Shown one piece after another: positions 1 through 12,706 of a stretch of 64,000 nucleotides of DNA (the stretch's first letter is position 1; every line of letters begins with the position of its first letter). Source of the DNA: Kiloniellaceae bacterium (GTDB lineage Bacteria; Pseudomonadota; Alphaproteobacteria; Kiloniellales; J153); the NCBI GenBank assembly GCA_021776135.1, contig JAJFGL010000011.1:26845-90844 (forward strand). The letters are read 5' to 3'. The position numbers were made by a program, and so were the translations under genes. The notes below the pieces were generated by a model. The model was not told where the DNA came from. It saw only the letters and a list, made by a program, of their open reading frames with translations, and ran no database searches.

Positions 1-1
1 G

Positions 2-1168
2 ACGGCGCGCGAGGTATGCGAGCGTTACGGCTACCTCGAGATGGCGACTCCGATCTTCGAGTTCACCGAGGTCTTCGCCCGCCCGCTCGGCGAAACCTCG
101 GACGTGGTTTCCAAGGAGATGTACAGCTTCACCGATCGCGGCGGCGAAAGCCTGACCCTGCGCCCGGAGGCGACGGCGGCGGTGGCCCGCGCCTTTCTGT
201 CGGAAGGCTTGATGCACGAACTGCCGCTCAAGTTCTTTTGCCACGGACCCATGTTTCGTTACGACCGCCCGCAAAAAGGGCGCTGGCGCCAGTTCCATCA
301 GATCAATGTGGAGCTTCTGGGCGTGGCGCAGCCCCAAGGCGATATCGAGATCGCCGCCTTGGGCTGGCATATTCTGGAGGCCCTGGGGGTGCGTGCGCGC
401 ACGGCCATGGAATTGAATAGCCTGGGCGATGGGGAAAGCCGGCGCGCCTACCGCGATGTTCTGGCCGCCTACTTCAGCGATCGCCGTGACGAGTTGTCCG
501 CAGATAGCCAAGCGCGTTTAACGCGCAATCCCTTGCGGATTTTGGATTCGAAGAACGAGGGCGACAAGCGCGTCGCCGCCGGGGCGCCGCCCCTGTCCGA
601 TTACCTCAATCAGGCCAGCGTCGATTTCTTTGGCACCGTGCGCGCCGGGCTCGATTCCCTGGGTATCGCCTATGTCCTCAATCCAGCTCTGGTGCGCGGC
701 TTGGACTATTACAGCCACACGATCTTCGAGTTCACGACCGAGGATCTGGGCGCCCAGGCCACGGTCATGGGCGGCGGCCGCTACGACGGCCTGATTGAAC
801 TTCTGGGCGGGCCCGCCACCCCCGGCGTTGGCTGGGCGGCGGGTATCGAGCGCCTGTCCATGCTCATGGCGCCGCCGCCGCCCGCGCCCCGGCCCTTCGT
901 CGTGGTGCCGATCGGCGCCGAGGCGGAGGCCAAGGCCCTCGCCGTGACGCAACGCCTGCGCCGGGCCGGCCTGCGGGTCGAGCTTGGCTTCAGCGGCAAC
1001 GTCAAGAAGCGCATGAAGCGGGCCGACAAACTGGGCGCGCGCGCCGCGGTTTTGATGGGCGAGGACGAGTTGGCGCAAAACGCGGCCACGGTTCGAGATC
1101 TCGAATCGGGCAAACAGGAACTCGTGCCCCTGGATGCCTTGAGCGAGCGTCTCGCGCAGTTTCGTTAG
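2..1168 (+). CDS. hisS: Histidyl-tRNA synthetase (5'-truncated by window edge)
   Basis: Frame is open from base 2 (TAREVCERYGYLEMATPIFEFTEVFARPLGETSDVVSKEMYSF); class II aaRS motifs LRPEATAAVAR, QFHQINVELLG, GLDYYSHTIFEF. Confidence 0.93.
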   Translation, partial: TAREVCERYGYLEMATPIFEFTEVFARPLGETSDVVSKEMYSFTDRGGESLTLRPEATAAVARAFLSEGLMHELPLKFFCHGPMFRYDRPQKGRWRQFHQINVELLGVAQPQGDIEIAALGWHILEALGVRARTAMELNSLGDGESRRAYRDVLAAYFSDRRDELSADSQARLTRNPLRILDSKNEGDKRVAAGAPPLSDYLNQASVDFFGTVRAGLDSLGIAYVLNPALVRGLDYYSHTIFEFTTEDLGAQATVMGGGRYDGLIELLGGPATPGVGWAAGIERLSMLMAPPPPAPRPFVVVPIGAEAEAKALAVTQRLRRAGLRVELGFSGNVKKRMKRADKLGARAAVLMGEDELAQNAATVRDLESGKQELVPLDALSERLAQFR

Positions 1169-1173
1169 CGGCC

Positions 1174-2478
1174 ATGACCGGCGCGGATCCGGATCCCATC
1201 GCCAATCTCATCTCGGCCGGTTTGACTCTGGACTCGGCGGGGCCCGAACTACGCGATCTGGTTTTCGGCTGTGAGCCGGATTTGACGCGCCTGCTGCACC
1301 GCCTGCGGGTTTCGTCTCTCGATGACGCGGTGGCGATTTCGACCTGCGAGCGGATCGAGATTTTCGCGGTTTCCGCGGCCCCCGAAGCAGCCGGGATCAT
1401 GTTCGATATCCTAGCCGGGGAGACCGGCGCGGCCACCGGTGCGCTTCAGGAACAATCGCGCCGTCTGCACGGCGGCCAAGCCTTGAATCGCTTATTCGCG
1501 GTGACCGCCGGCTTGGAAAGCCAGGTTCCCGGCGAGCCTCAAATTCTGGGCCAGGTCAAGGAAAGCCACCGCCAAGCCGCCGCCTTGGGCTTGGTCGGTC
1601 CGGGCTTGGAGCCCATGCTTCAAGCGGCCTATCAAACCGCGAAGCGGGTCCGCAACGAAACCGACATCGGCCACTACACGGTTTCCATCGCCGCCTCGGC
1701 CTTGATGGTGGCGCGCGATGTGCACGGCGATCTTAGACGCTGCACCGCTGTGGTGATCGGTCTTGGCGAGATGGCTGAATTTCTTGCTAGTGAGCTCAAG
1801 GCGGCGGGGGCCGGCGATATCGCGGTGCTGCATCCGACCCTGGCCCGCGCCCGCGCGGCGGCGCACCGTTTGAGCTGCCACTTCCGTCCCTGGGAAGAAT
1901 TGGATCAGGCCCTGGCCGGCGCCGATATCGTGGTCGGGGCCCTGGGAACCGGGCAATTCAGCGTGACCAGAAACCAAGGCGAAGCGGCGTTGCGGGCGCG
2001 CCGCCGCGCGCCCATGTATTTTATCGACTCTGCCGTGCCCCACGATATCGATCCGGCGGTCAACGATCTCGACGGCGCCTTCGTTTACGACCTGGAGGAT
2101 CTCGAACGCATCGCCTTGCGCGGCCGGGCATCGCGCGAAAACGCGCTTGAGGCGGCCCGGGACATCGTCGCGCAAGAACTCGCGGACTATAGCCGCCAGC
2201 ACGCCGCGCGCGGGGTGGCGCCCACGGTGGTCGCGCTGCGCCAGCATTTCGAGGCGGTGCGGGCCGAAATACTGGCGGGCGGCAATCTGGACGCGGATGA
2301 GGCGACCCGGCGCCTGATCAACCGCCTGCTGCACGACCCCACGGTGGTCCTGAAGGCCTCGGCGGCCGCAAGCCGGCAAACCGGGCCCCATGCCCCCTTC
2401 AAGCTGGAAGCCACCTTGAAACGCCTGTTTCATCTCGACGGCGGTGAGCCTGAGCCCACTAAGAAAGAAGACAAGTGA
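1174..2478 (+). CDS. hemA: Glutamyl-tRNA reductase
   Basis: STCERIE active-site region, [22 protein letters not shown] Rossmann motif, [11 protein letters not shown]. Confidence 0.9.
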   Translation: MTGADPDPIANLISAGLTLDSAGPELRDLVFGCEPDLTRLLHRLRVSSLDDAVAISTCERIEIFAVSAAPEAAGIMFDILAGETGAATGALQEQSRRLHGGQALNRLFAVTAGLESQVPGEPQILGQVKESHRQAAALGLVGPGLEPMLQAAYQTAKRVRNETDIGHYTVSIAASALMVARDVHGDLRRCTAVVIGLGEMAEFLASELKAAGAGDIAVLHPTLARARAAAHRLSCHFRPWEELDQALAGADIVVGALGTGQFSVTRNQGEAALRARRRAPMYFIDSAVPHDIDPAVNDLDGAFVYDLEDLERIALRGRASRENALEAARDIVAQELADYSRQHAARGVAPTVVALRQHFEAVRAEILAGGNLDADEATRRLINRLLHDPTVVLKASAAASRQTGPHAPFKLEATLKRLFHLDGGEPEPTKKEDK

Positions 2479-3551
2479 GCCTGCAGGAAAAACTGGATAG
2501 CGTGCTGGTGCGCCACCAAGAGCTCAGCAACCTGGTGGCGACCCACGATCAACCGGGCTCGGAAGACTATACCCGTCTGCTCAAGGAATACGCCGAACTG
2601 ACTCCGGTCGTGGAAGGGGTGACCTCCCTGCGCGAAATACAGAGCGAAATGGCGGACCTGGCCGGCATGATCGCCGATCCGGATTCCGATGCCGAAATGA
2701 AAGCCATGGCGGAAGAGGAATTCCTGAACCTGAAGACACGCCTGCCGGACTTGGAACACCAGGTTCAGGTCTTGCTTTTGCCGCGCGACGAGGCCGATGA
2801 GCGTAATGCCATTCTGGAGTTGCGCGCCGGGACCGGGGGCGAGGAGGCGGCGCTCTTCGCCGCCGAGTTGTTTCGCATGTACAAGCGTTATGCCGACCTT
2901 CACGGCTGGCGTTTCGAGGTTATCGATTACGGCGAAACCGATATTGGCGGCTGCAAGGACGCCAGCGCCCTCATTTCCGGCAAGGGCGTGTTCGCGCGCC
3001 TGAAGTTCGAATCCGGTGTGCACCGGGTGCAGCGGGTTCCGGCAACCGAATCGGGGGGGCGCATTCACACCTCGGCGGCGACCGTGGCGGTTTTGCCCGA
3101 GGCCGAGGAAGTCGATATAGAGATCGACACCAAGGATCTGCGGATCGATACCTACCGCTCGCAAGGCGCCGGCGGCCAGCACGTCAATACCACCGACAGC
3201 GCGGTGCGCATCACCCACATGCCCTCGGGCGTGGTGGTGCAGTGCCAGGACGAGAAATCGCAGCACAAGAACCGGGCCAAGGCCATGAAGGTCTTGCGCG
3301 CCCGCCTCTACGATCACAAACGCCAGCAACAGGCGGACGCCCTGGCCGAGAGCCGGCGCAGCCAAGTCGGCAGCGGCGACCGTTCGGAACGTATCCGGAC
3401 CTATAATTTTCCCCAAGGGCGGGTCACCGATCATCGTATTCAGCTCACCCTCTATAAGCTGGAAAAAGTGCTCCTGGGCGAGGCCCTGGACGAGTTCGTC
3501 GATGCCTTGAGCGCCGAAGACCAAGCGGCACGCTTGGCGTCCCTCACTTGA
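2475..3551 (+). CDS. prfA: Peptide chain release factor 1
   Basis: GGQ motif ([24 protein letters not shown]), RF-1 core; overlaps hemA stop. Confidence 0.96.
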   Translation: MSLQEKLDSVLVRHQELSNLVATHDQPGSEDYTRLLKEYAELTPVVEGVTSLREIQSEMADLAGMIADPDSDAEMKAMAEEEFLNLKTRLPDLEHQVQVLLLPRDEADERNAILELRAGTGGEEAALFAAELFRMYKRYADLHGWRFEVIDYGETDIGGCKDASALISGKGVFARLKFESGVHRVQRVPATESGGRIHTSAATVAVLPEAEEVDIEIDTKDLRIDTYRSQGAGGQHVNTTDSAVRITHMPSGVVVQCQDEKSQHKNRAKAMKVLRARLYDHKRQQQADALAESRRSQVGSGDRSERIRTYNFPQGRVTDHRIQLTLYKLEKVLLGEALDEFVDALSAEDQAARLASLT

Positions 3552-4420
3552 CACGGTGTGTAACCAGGCCGGCGCGGACCTGGGGCCAGGTCTTGGACCG
3601 GGCGGCGGCCCGCCTACGCGGCGCCGGTATCGAGGGTGCCCGGCGCGATGCCCGTATGCTTCTGGCGGCGGCCCTGGGGGTCGAGGCGGCGCAAGTCATG
3701 GCCTACCCGGAGCGCCTGGCCAGCGCGGGACAAGAGGCCGCGTTGGAGCGTGCGCTCGCCCGCCGGGTCCGGCGCGAGCCGGTGTCGCGCATCCTCGGGC
3801 GGCGGGAATTCTGGGGTCTGGAATTTCTCATAACCCCCGATACCCTGGACCCGCGCCCCGATAGCGAAACCCTGGTCGCGGCGGTCTTGGAACGGCTCGC
3901 CGGGCGGGACGGGCCCTTGTGGATCTTGGATTTGGGCACCGGCAGCGGTTGCCTTCTGCTGGCCTTGCTGTCGGAACTGCGCGCGGCCGAGGGTTTGGGA
4001 ATCGATGCCGATCCAGGGGCCCTGACGGTGGCGCGCGAAAACGCCGCGCGTCTGGGCCTGGCGGGGCGGGCGCGTTTCGCGGCCGGCGACTGGGCCCAGG
4101 GCTTAACCGGCGCTTGGCAAGCAATCGTTAGTAATCCGCCCTATATAATTCACGGTGAGATTGACGAGCTGAGCCCCGAAGTCGCGAAATACGATCCGCG
4201 GCTGGCGCTTGACGCCGGGCCCGACGGCTTGGGCAGTTATCGCAAGATCGTACCGCGGGCCGCGGATTTACTGGCGCCCGAGGGCGTTCTGATCTTGGAG
4301 ATCGGCGCCGGTCAAGGCGATGCCGTAGAACGGCTGCTGAGACAATCGGGTCTTGACGCGATTGAGCGTTTGAGGGATTTGAGCGGAACGGAGCGTTGCT
4401 TAGTGGCACGCCCCGCTTGA
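3548..4420 (+). CDS. prmC: Peptide chain release factor N5-glutamine methyltransferase
   Basis: NPPY motif (SNPPYI), [18 protein letters not shown] motif, immediately downstream of prfA. Confidence 0.94.
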   Translation: MTRCVTRPARTWGQVLDRAAARLRGAGIEGARRDARMLLAAALGVEAAQVMAYPERLASAGQEAALERALARRVRREPVSRILGRREFWGLEFLITPDTLDPRPDSETLVAAVLERLAGRDGPLWILDLGTGSGCLLLALLSELRAAEGLGIDADPGALTVARENAARLGLAGRARFAAGDWAQGLTGAWQAIVSNPPYIIHGEIDELSPEVAKYDPRLALDAGPDGLGSYRKIVPRAADLLAPEGVLILEIGAGQGDAVERLLRQSGLDAIERLRDLSGTERCLVARPA

Positions 4421-4575
4421 GCATGGTGAGTTCATAAAGCGGCGGTGGGGTAAAGAAAGTAGTTGGAATGTCGGAAGTTCCCCATTAAATTGGGGTTGTA
4501 GAGCAGATGGCTCTCGCGTCCGAAGTGACGCTCCACGACCCCCGATATTGTGTCTGTGGCACCAAGCTCGCGAAA

Positions 4576-4623
4576 TCGCCGGATGGCGTTGTTGTTTCAT
4601 CGCCGGATAGCGTCATTGTTTCA
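4576..4623 (+). repeat. Two tandem 24-bp units (tcgccggat[g/a]gcgt[tg/ca]ttgtttca)
   Basis: Adjacent near-identical 24-mers read directly (3 mismatches). Confidence 0.7.
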
Positions 4624-4679
4624 ATAGCATTGTTACAATGCGGGCCTTTTTTGATTAATCACCAGAAGTAAAGCGACGG

Positions 4680-5429
4680 ATGAGACAAGGACCTAGTGGG
4701 CGGCGGCCGCGTGGGCGGCCGAATCGGAAGCAGCATGGCGGGCCCTCGCGGCCCAGCTCCTACGACAGCGGTGGCTCCGAAGGACGGATTCGCGGAAACG
4801 CCAATCAAGTCTATGAAAAGTACGTTGCCTTGGCGCGCGACGCCGTATCGGCGGGCGACCGAGTCGCGGCCGAGACATATTTCCAATATGCCGAGCACTA
4901 CTACCGAATCGTGAATTCCAGCACCGATCCGGAGACCGGCGAACGGCCACCGCAGCGCCCCGAAAATAACGGGCGCGACGCGGACACGCGCGACGCCAAT
5001 GGCGCGGACCGGCAGGACCGGCATGGCCAAGCGCCCCGGGGACAGGACCGGGGACAAGACCGGGGACAAGACCGGGGACAGGATGGACGGCGAAACGAGG
5101 CCCGCAGCGCGCCCGGCGACGGCCCGCAACCCGCGCCGGCGCCCGCGCGGCAGCCCGCGCGGCAGCCCGAGGAAGATCGTGCGGGCCTGGACCGCGTGCT
5201 AGGCAAGGACGGGGAAGACACGCCTCAGGCTGGTACCGACGGCCCGCCGGACCGCGAAGCCGGGCCAAGCCCCAGGCGGCGGCGTTCCCGACAACGGCCG
5301 GCGTCCGAATCGGATAACGGCGAGGCCAAAGCTAGTGCCGCGGAAGAACCCGCCCCTGGTCAGCCAGAGGCCGCGAAAAAATCCGCGACGGAAAAAAACG
5401 ACCGGGACAGCGAACCCGTCGGCACCTAG
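4680..5429 (+). CDS. DUF4167 domain-containing protein
   Basis: N-terminus GRRPRGRPNRKQ...RIRGNANQVYEKYVALARDAVSAGDRVAAETYFQYAEHYYRIVN is typical of this alphaproteobacterial family; low-complexity C-terminus. Confidence 0.85.
   Translation: MRQGPSGRRPRGRPNRKQHGGPSRPSSYDSGGSEGRIRGNANQVYEKYVALARDAVSAGDRVAAETYFQYAEHYYRIVNSSTDPETGERPPQRPENNGRDADTRDANGADRQDRHGQAPRGQDRGQDRGQDRGQDGRRNEARSAPGDGPQPAPAPARQPARQPEEDRAGLDRVLGKDGEDTPQAGTDGPPDREAGPSPRRRRSRQRPASESDNGEAKASAAEEPAPGQPEAAKKSATEKNDRDSEPVGT
5038..5085 (+). repeat. 12-bp tandem repeat (ggggacaagacc) x4 encoding (GQDR)n
   Basis: Four consecutive near-identical 12-mers in the DUF4167 CDS. Confidence 0.85.
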
Positions 5430-5484
5430 CGCGCTCCATCTTTTTTAGCGTCTTTCAGACCTGAGAGGCTGCTTATCCCTATTC

Positions 5485-5568
5485 GTCACCCTTGGGCTTG
5501 ACCCGAGGGTCCATGGAAAATCCGGGGCACCGGCCTAAATGGATTACCGGGTCAAGCCCGGTAATGAC
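5485..5568. repeat. Intergenic imperfect inverted repeat (29-nt arms)
   Basis: Arm 1 gtcacccttgggcttgacccgagggtcca (5485-5513); arm 2 tggattaccgggtcaagcccggtaatgac (5540-5568), whose reverse complement is gtcattaccgggcttgacccggtaatcca. Confidence 0.8.
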
Positions 5569-5605
5569 GTGGGGGTGGGGCGGATTCGGCGAAGCTCGAT
5601 AAATT

Positions 5606-6373
5606 TTAATTCCGCGTAGTGAGACTAACCGCGTCCCCTAGGGCGATTTCGCCGCCGGCCGTGACCCGCGCGTAGAGTCCCATGTCGACATGACCGAAGC
5701 CGCGCTGCAGGCTGCGCGGAAGGTTCAAATCGCGCGCGGCGGTTTCTGGATCGACGTTGGTCGCGGCGCAGCGTTCGATTCTATCGACGACTTGCAGGCG
5801 TGCCGGACCAAGGCCGATCTCCCGCCCGACCCAATCGAACTCCGCCCAGGGCGGGACACCTTGAATATAGATGTTGGCCCGGAAGCGCAGCGGGTCGATC
5901 GGCTGGCGCACCACCCGTTCCAGATCCTTGACGCTCGCCAGGTTGATAATGGAGACGACTTTGTCGGGCACGTCGGAGAACATGTGGCCGGGCGCCTCCA
6001 CCAACCTGGGGGTGCCGCGCGCGGCGGCGCCCATGAAGCCGGCGAAGAACTGCGCGATCAGGGTGCACCCCATGTCCTCGGTCGCCTTGGCGCGCACGAC
6101 CTGCTTGCCCGCCCTGTTGATGGCCAAGGTGCCGCTATCGGGATCGAAGGAGGCGCGCAGTTGCGCCAGCTTCTCGTCGCGCACGAGGCACAGGAAGTTG
6201 GTTTTCGGCATCCATTCCGGGGCGCCCGGATCGAAATGGGTGCTGCCGTGGGCGAGGGCGAAACGCCGGTCATGGGGCAAGCCTTCGCCGGGGGTCAGGA
6301 CGGCCCGGTCAAGTTTTTCCGCGTTCAGCCCCTTGAGCGGATAGCGGCATATATCGGTGATTTCCATGGCCAA
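5606..6373 (-). CDS. MOSC domain-containing protein
   Basis: MOSC-type N-terminus (ITDICRYPLKGLNAEKLDRAVLTPGEGLPHDRRFAL) and C-terminal RCAATNVDPETAARD. Confidence 0.88.
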   Translation of the reverse strand: MAMEITDICRYPLKGLNAEKLDRAVLTPGEGLPHDRRFALAHGSTHFDPGAPEWMPKTNFLCLVRDEKLAQLRASFDPDSGTLAINRAGKQVVRAKATEDMGCTLIAQFFAGFMGAAARGTPRLVEAPGHMFSDVPDKVVSIINLASVKDLERVVRQPIDPLRFRANIYIQGVPPWAEFDWVGREIGLGPARLQVVDRIERCAATNVDPETAARDLNLPRSLQRGFGHVDMGLYARVTAGGEIALGDAVSLTTRN

Positions 6374-6549
6374 GCGGTTCTCTCTCTTGTGTCATTTCCA
6401 TCACACCCCATATCCGGTTTAGGCGGGTGATTCAAATCAACGCCGGGGGTGCCACGGGCCAGTATCTTAGGACGTGGTGGGTATTTTAACCTTTGCATCG
6501 TCGACTGTATGCCGCAATGCGCGGGTGCGGACGAGGAGGGCGCACGAGC

Positions 6550-9141
<2,592 letters not shown>

Positions 9142-9206
9142 GGGCGAGGGCGATAGCGTTAGCGTGTTGCGCCGCATGGGATCGCCCCGAAGACCCGCAT
9201 AAATTC

Positions 9207-9236
9207 GGCGGATTACGCTTCGCTAACCCGCCCTAC
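9207..9236. repeat. Near-palindromic repeat ggcggattacgcttcgctaacccgccctac
   Basis: Imperfect palindrome lying between the clpB stop and the 3' end of the M23 gene. Confidence 0.5.
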
Positions 9237-10648
9237 TGAGAGGCGCCGGCGGGGCAGTCGCCATTCGTGCAATCGGCGCTGACCATGAGGTCCGGGCCAA
9301 GGGTTTCCGTGAGCGCGGTGTCGATCTCGGCGCGCCGGGCCTGGAAAGCTTTCAGGTGTTTACCTTTCAGCTTTTCGCCGCTCGGCAACTTAACCTTGCG
9401 TGGGCTGATCTGGCGGCCGTTGACCAGGACTTCGTAGTGCAGATGCGGGCCGGTCGAGCGGCCGGTGGAGCCGACATAGCCGATCACCTGTCCCTGGCTG
9501 ACCCGTTTACCCTTGCGGATGCCCTTGCGGATACTCTTCATGTGGGCATAAGCGGTCTTGTAGGTGCCGTTATGGCGGATGCGCACGTACTTGCCATAGC
9601 CACCGTTGCGGCCGGCGCTCTCGATAACGCCGTCGCCGGCGGCATAGATGGGCGTGCCTCTGGGGGCGGCGAAATCGACCCCCCGGTGCATCTTGGAATA
9701 GCCGAGCACCGGATGCTTGCGCATACCGAAGCGCGACGACAGCCGCGCCCCGTCGATGGGCGTGCGCATCAGGGTCTTGCGTACCGAATCGCCCTTGGTG
9801 TCGTAGTAATCGGGGTTCTTACCTTTGGGGGCGAAGCGGTATAACGCGATTCGCTTCCCCGACAGGGTAAGGGCGGCGTAAAGGATATCGTCGGGGACCG
9901 CGAGGCTGCCGTCTTCTTCGAAGCGGGCGTCGTAGAGAACCTCGAAACTATCGCCGCGGCGCAGGTCGCGCTGGAAATCGACGTCGAAGCTGTACATGCG
10001 GATCAACTCCGCCAAGACCTTCATGGGCAGTCCCGCCTTCTGGCCCGCCAGGGAGAGGCTGGATTCAATCGTGCCGCGTGCGCCGACACGGCGCTGTTCC
10101 AGGGGCCGGTCTATGGACAGGGCCAGGAATCCGGCCTCGTCGTCGCGCGATACGCGGACATCGCGTTCGACACTGGGCTGAAGCCCGAAGGCGATCAAAC
10201 GCGGTTCTTGGCTGTCGTTCTGGGCGGCGCCGTTCACGACGGCGAGACTCAATTCGATATTCTGTCCGATGCGCAGGTCGCGGGGCCGATAGACGTCGCG
10301 CAGGGCGGCGATGGCCTCGTGGGCCTCGCGCCGGTCGATGCCGGCCTTGACCAGCAGGCCCATGAGGGTGTCACCGGCCGCGACGGTCAGGGTCCGTTTT
10401 TCGACCGCCGGCTGGATTTCGATCTCACTTGCGGCGGCCTCGGTCACGTCCGGGACGGCCGCCATGGGGACTGGGACGATCGCTTCGCTTTTTTGCGCTT
10501 GCCCAAGATTCGCGCCGCCGGGCGCTTCCTGGCCGGGCCAGATTGCCACCCCTGCCGCGACCGCCAGGGGTACGGCCAAGACCGTGCCGAAGAGCGCGAG
10601 CCGTAAAAAGTGCCTGGGGCGGACCCTTGGCATGCCAGTGGAGAACAC
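9233..10648 (-). CDS. M23 family metallopeptidase (LytM/DipM-like)
   Basis: HPVLGYSKMHRGVDFAAPRGTPIYAAGDGVI...STGRSTGPHLHYEVLVNG zinc-peptidase motifs; N-terminal TM segment; LysM-like region. Confidence 0.92.
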   Translation of the reverse strand: MFSTGMPRVRPRHFLRLALFGTVLAVPLAVAAGVAIWPGQEAPGGANLGQAQKSEAIVPVPMAAVPDVTEAAASEIEIQPAVEKRTLTVAAGDTLMGLLVKAGIDRREAHEAIAALRDVYRPRDLRIGQNIELSLAVVNGAAQNDSQEPRLIAFGLQPSVERDVRVSRDDEAGFLALSIDRPLEQRRVGARGTIESSLSLAGQKAGLPMKVLAELIRMYSFDVDFQRDLRRGDSFEVLYDARFEEDGSLAVPDDILYAALTLSGKRIALYRFAPKGKNPDYYDTKGDSVRKTLMRTPIDGARLSSRFGMRKHPVLGYSKMHRGVDFAAPRGTPIYAAGDGVIESAGRNGGYGKYVRIRHNGTYKTAYAHMKSIRKGIRKGKRVSQGQVIGYVGSTGRSTGPHLHYEVLVNGRQISPRKVKLPSGEKLKGKHLKAFQARRAEIDTALTETLGPDLMVSADCTNGDCPAGASQ

Positions 10649-10823
10649 TAGGAGAAACCCCCCAAGCCGCGATTGTTCGATCCGATTGTTAACCTAGCGC
10701 CCGAACCGGTAAGATTCTCTTAGCAGATTCGTATGGTTTTACGCAAATACGGCGTATTTCTGTTCTTACCCGCGCGCTTGCTTTAACCTGGATGACGCGA
10801 TTTACCACCTTGGGGAGAAAAAC

Positions 10824-11573
10824 ATGCTCTTGCACCATTGTACCTGGCGGGAGGTCGAGGCGCGCCTCGAGCACGGCAAGGGAATCATGATCCCTATCGG
10901 ATCGACCGAACAGCACGGCCCCAACGGCCTGGTCGGGACCGACGCCCTGTGCGCGGAGGTTGTGGCCAAGGGCGCCGGCGAGGCCGTGGACGCCCTGGTC
11001 GCGCCAAGCATCGCCGTGGGCATGGCGCAGCACCACTTGGGCTTCGCGGGCAGTATTACCTTGCGGCCCTCGACCTTGATCGCGGTCGTATGCGATACCG
11101 TGCAATCCCTGGCGCGCCATGGCTTCGATAAATTCTACTTCGTCAACGGTCACGGCGGGAATATCGCCACCCTTAGCGCCGCGTTCTCGGAGATTTACGC
11201 CGGGCGCAGTCTTCATGGCCAGGGGCTGAATTCGAACGCCGTGCGGTGCAAATTGAAGAACTGGTTCGACGGACCGGCGATCAAGGCTTTATCGGAAGAA
11301 TTGTACGGCGCGGCCGAAGGCAGCCATGCGACACCGTCGGAGGTTTCCCTAACCCAGTACGCCTTCCCGGAGACGATCAAGCAAGCGGCCATGTCGCCCG
11401 CGATCGCACCCCAGGGTCCCATATACGATGCCGAGGATTACCGGAACCGCTTTCCGGACGGGCGCATCGGATCGAACCCGGCCTTGGCCTCGCCCGAAGA
11501 CGGTAAGCGCATTTACGACACGGCGGTCGGGGAAGTCGCCGAGGGATACCTGGCGTTTTTGAAAGCGGATTGA
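10824..11573 (+). CDS. Creatininase family protein
   Basis: IPIGSTEQHGPNGLVGTD and FVNGHGGN motifs. Confidence 0.9.
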   Translation: MLLHHCTWREVEARLEHGKGIMIPIGSTEQHGPNGLVGTDALCAEVVAKGAGEAVDALVAPSIAVGMAQHHLGFAGSITLRPSTLIAVVCDTVQSLARHGFDKFYFVNGHGGNIATLSAAFSEIYAGRSLHGQGLNSNAVRCKLKNWFDGPAIKALSEELYGAAEGSHATPSEVSLTQYAFPETIKQAAMSPAIAPQGPIYDAEDYRNRFPDGRIGSNPALASPEDGKRIYDTAVGEVAEGYLAFLKAD

Positions 11574-11603
11574 ATTTATACCAAGTCTCGACGATAAAGG
11601 CCC

Positions 11604-12662
11604 ATGAGATCGTCCTTGTCACGATGTGCCGGTGCGCTCGCCTTTGCCGGCTTGAGTGTCTTGTCTTTTCCCACCTTGGCGCAATCCTCGGACGAAGAGG
11701 CGGTTAGCCTTACCGGCGCGCAGGCGATGGAGCTTGAGACCGCCTTGGCGCGGCTCAATTTCGATCCCGGTAAGATCGACGGCGCCATCGATGAGCGGAC
11801 CCGCGCCGCGATTCGTCTGTATCAAGATTTCGCCGCGCTGCCCGCCGATGGCAAGGCGACCCCCGCGCTTCTGGCGGAAATCCTCTCCGTCGCCCAGTCT
11901 TTCGCCGAGATTCAAGCCACGCGCGCTTCCCAAGCGGCGCCCGCCACGGCCGCCGATACCGCGCCGGAGGCGCCGGAAGAAGCGCCGGAACCGCCCGGAC
12001 CGGCCGAAGCTGCCGAAGCGCCGGAACCGGCCAAGCTTGCCGAAGCGCCTAAAGAACCCGAAGCCGAGCCTCCTCTTGCCGAACAAACGGCGCCTAAACC
12101 CGCGCCGGCGCCCGAAGACCAAAGCCCGCCGGAAGAAAAGACGGCGGCGGGTTATAATATCGGCAGCGTGATAACGCGGCTCGCCAAGGCCGGTAAAAAA
12201 CCTGCCGAAAGCGCGGACCCGGCGCCAACAGGGGATCGGGCGGATGAGAAACAACTCGCGCGGGTTCCAGCGCCCGCACCCACGCCCGGAAAGCCGCTGG
12301 ACGGCTATGCCGCGTTTCGCGACGCTTACCTGGCGGCACAGGCCGGCGACCATGAATACGCCGCGCGGCGCTATGGCGACGCGATCCAATCGAAGACGCT
12401 GACCCTGGAGCATCTGGGCGATGCCCATTTCAACCGCGCCAACGCTCTCCATAATCTGGGGCGCTACGACAAATCGATCGCGGATTATGGGGCGACTATC
12501 GGCGCCAAGCCGCTTTTCGCCGGCGCCTACTACAACCGGGGCTTCGCCTACCGGGCCAAGGGCGAGCAGGCGCTGGCGATCGAAGATTTCCGCCGCGCCC
12601 GCGACCTGGGATTGCAACGCCTGGGCGTGCGCGCGCCCGACCGCATGCCGCCCATACGTTAA
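11604..12662 (+). CDS. Peptidoglycan-binding / tetratricopeptide repeat protein (signal peptide, Pro/Glu/Ala-rich linker)
   Basis: Signal peptide; PG-binding-like helix repeat ARLNFDPGKIDGAIDERTRAAIRLYQ; TPR-like AHFNRANALHNLGRYDKSIADY, AYYNRGFAYRAKGEQALAIEDF. Confidence 0.75.
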   Translation: MRSSLSRCAGALAFAGLSVLSFPTLAQSSDEEAVSLTGAQAMELETALARLNFDPGKIDGAIDERTRAAIRLYQDFAALPADGKATPALLAEILSVAQSFAEIQATRASQAAPATAADTAPEAPEEAPEPPGPAEAAEAPEPAKLAEAPKEPEAEPPLAEQTAPKPAPAPEDQSPPEEKTAAGYNIGSVITRLAKAGKKPAESADPAPTGDRADEKQLARVPAPAPTPGKPLDGYAAFRDAYLAAQAGDHEYAARRYGDAIQSKTLTLEHLGDAHFNRANALHNLGRYDKSIADYGATIGAKPLFAGAYYNRGFAYRAKGEQALAIEDFRRARDLGLQRLGVRAPDRMPPIR

Positions 12663-12706
12663 GCCGTCTAACTAAACAGGTATCCGCCGAAGGACGCCGC
12701 CTGCCC

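Noticed and set aside
4479-4494. cccca/tgggg mini-hairpin after prmC as terminator
   Set aside because: Only 5-bp stem with no clear U-tract; too weak.
12094-12339. Small minus-strand ORFs inside the PG-binding/TPR gene
   Set aside because: Low-complexity high-GC artefacts.
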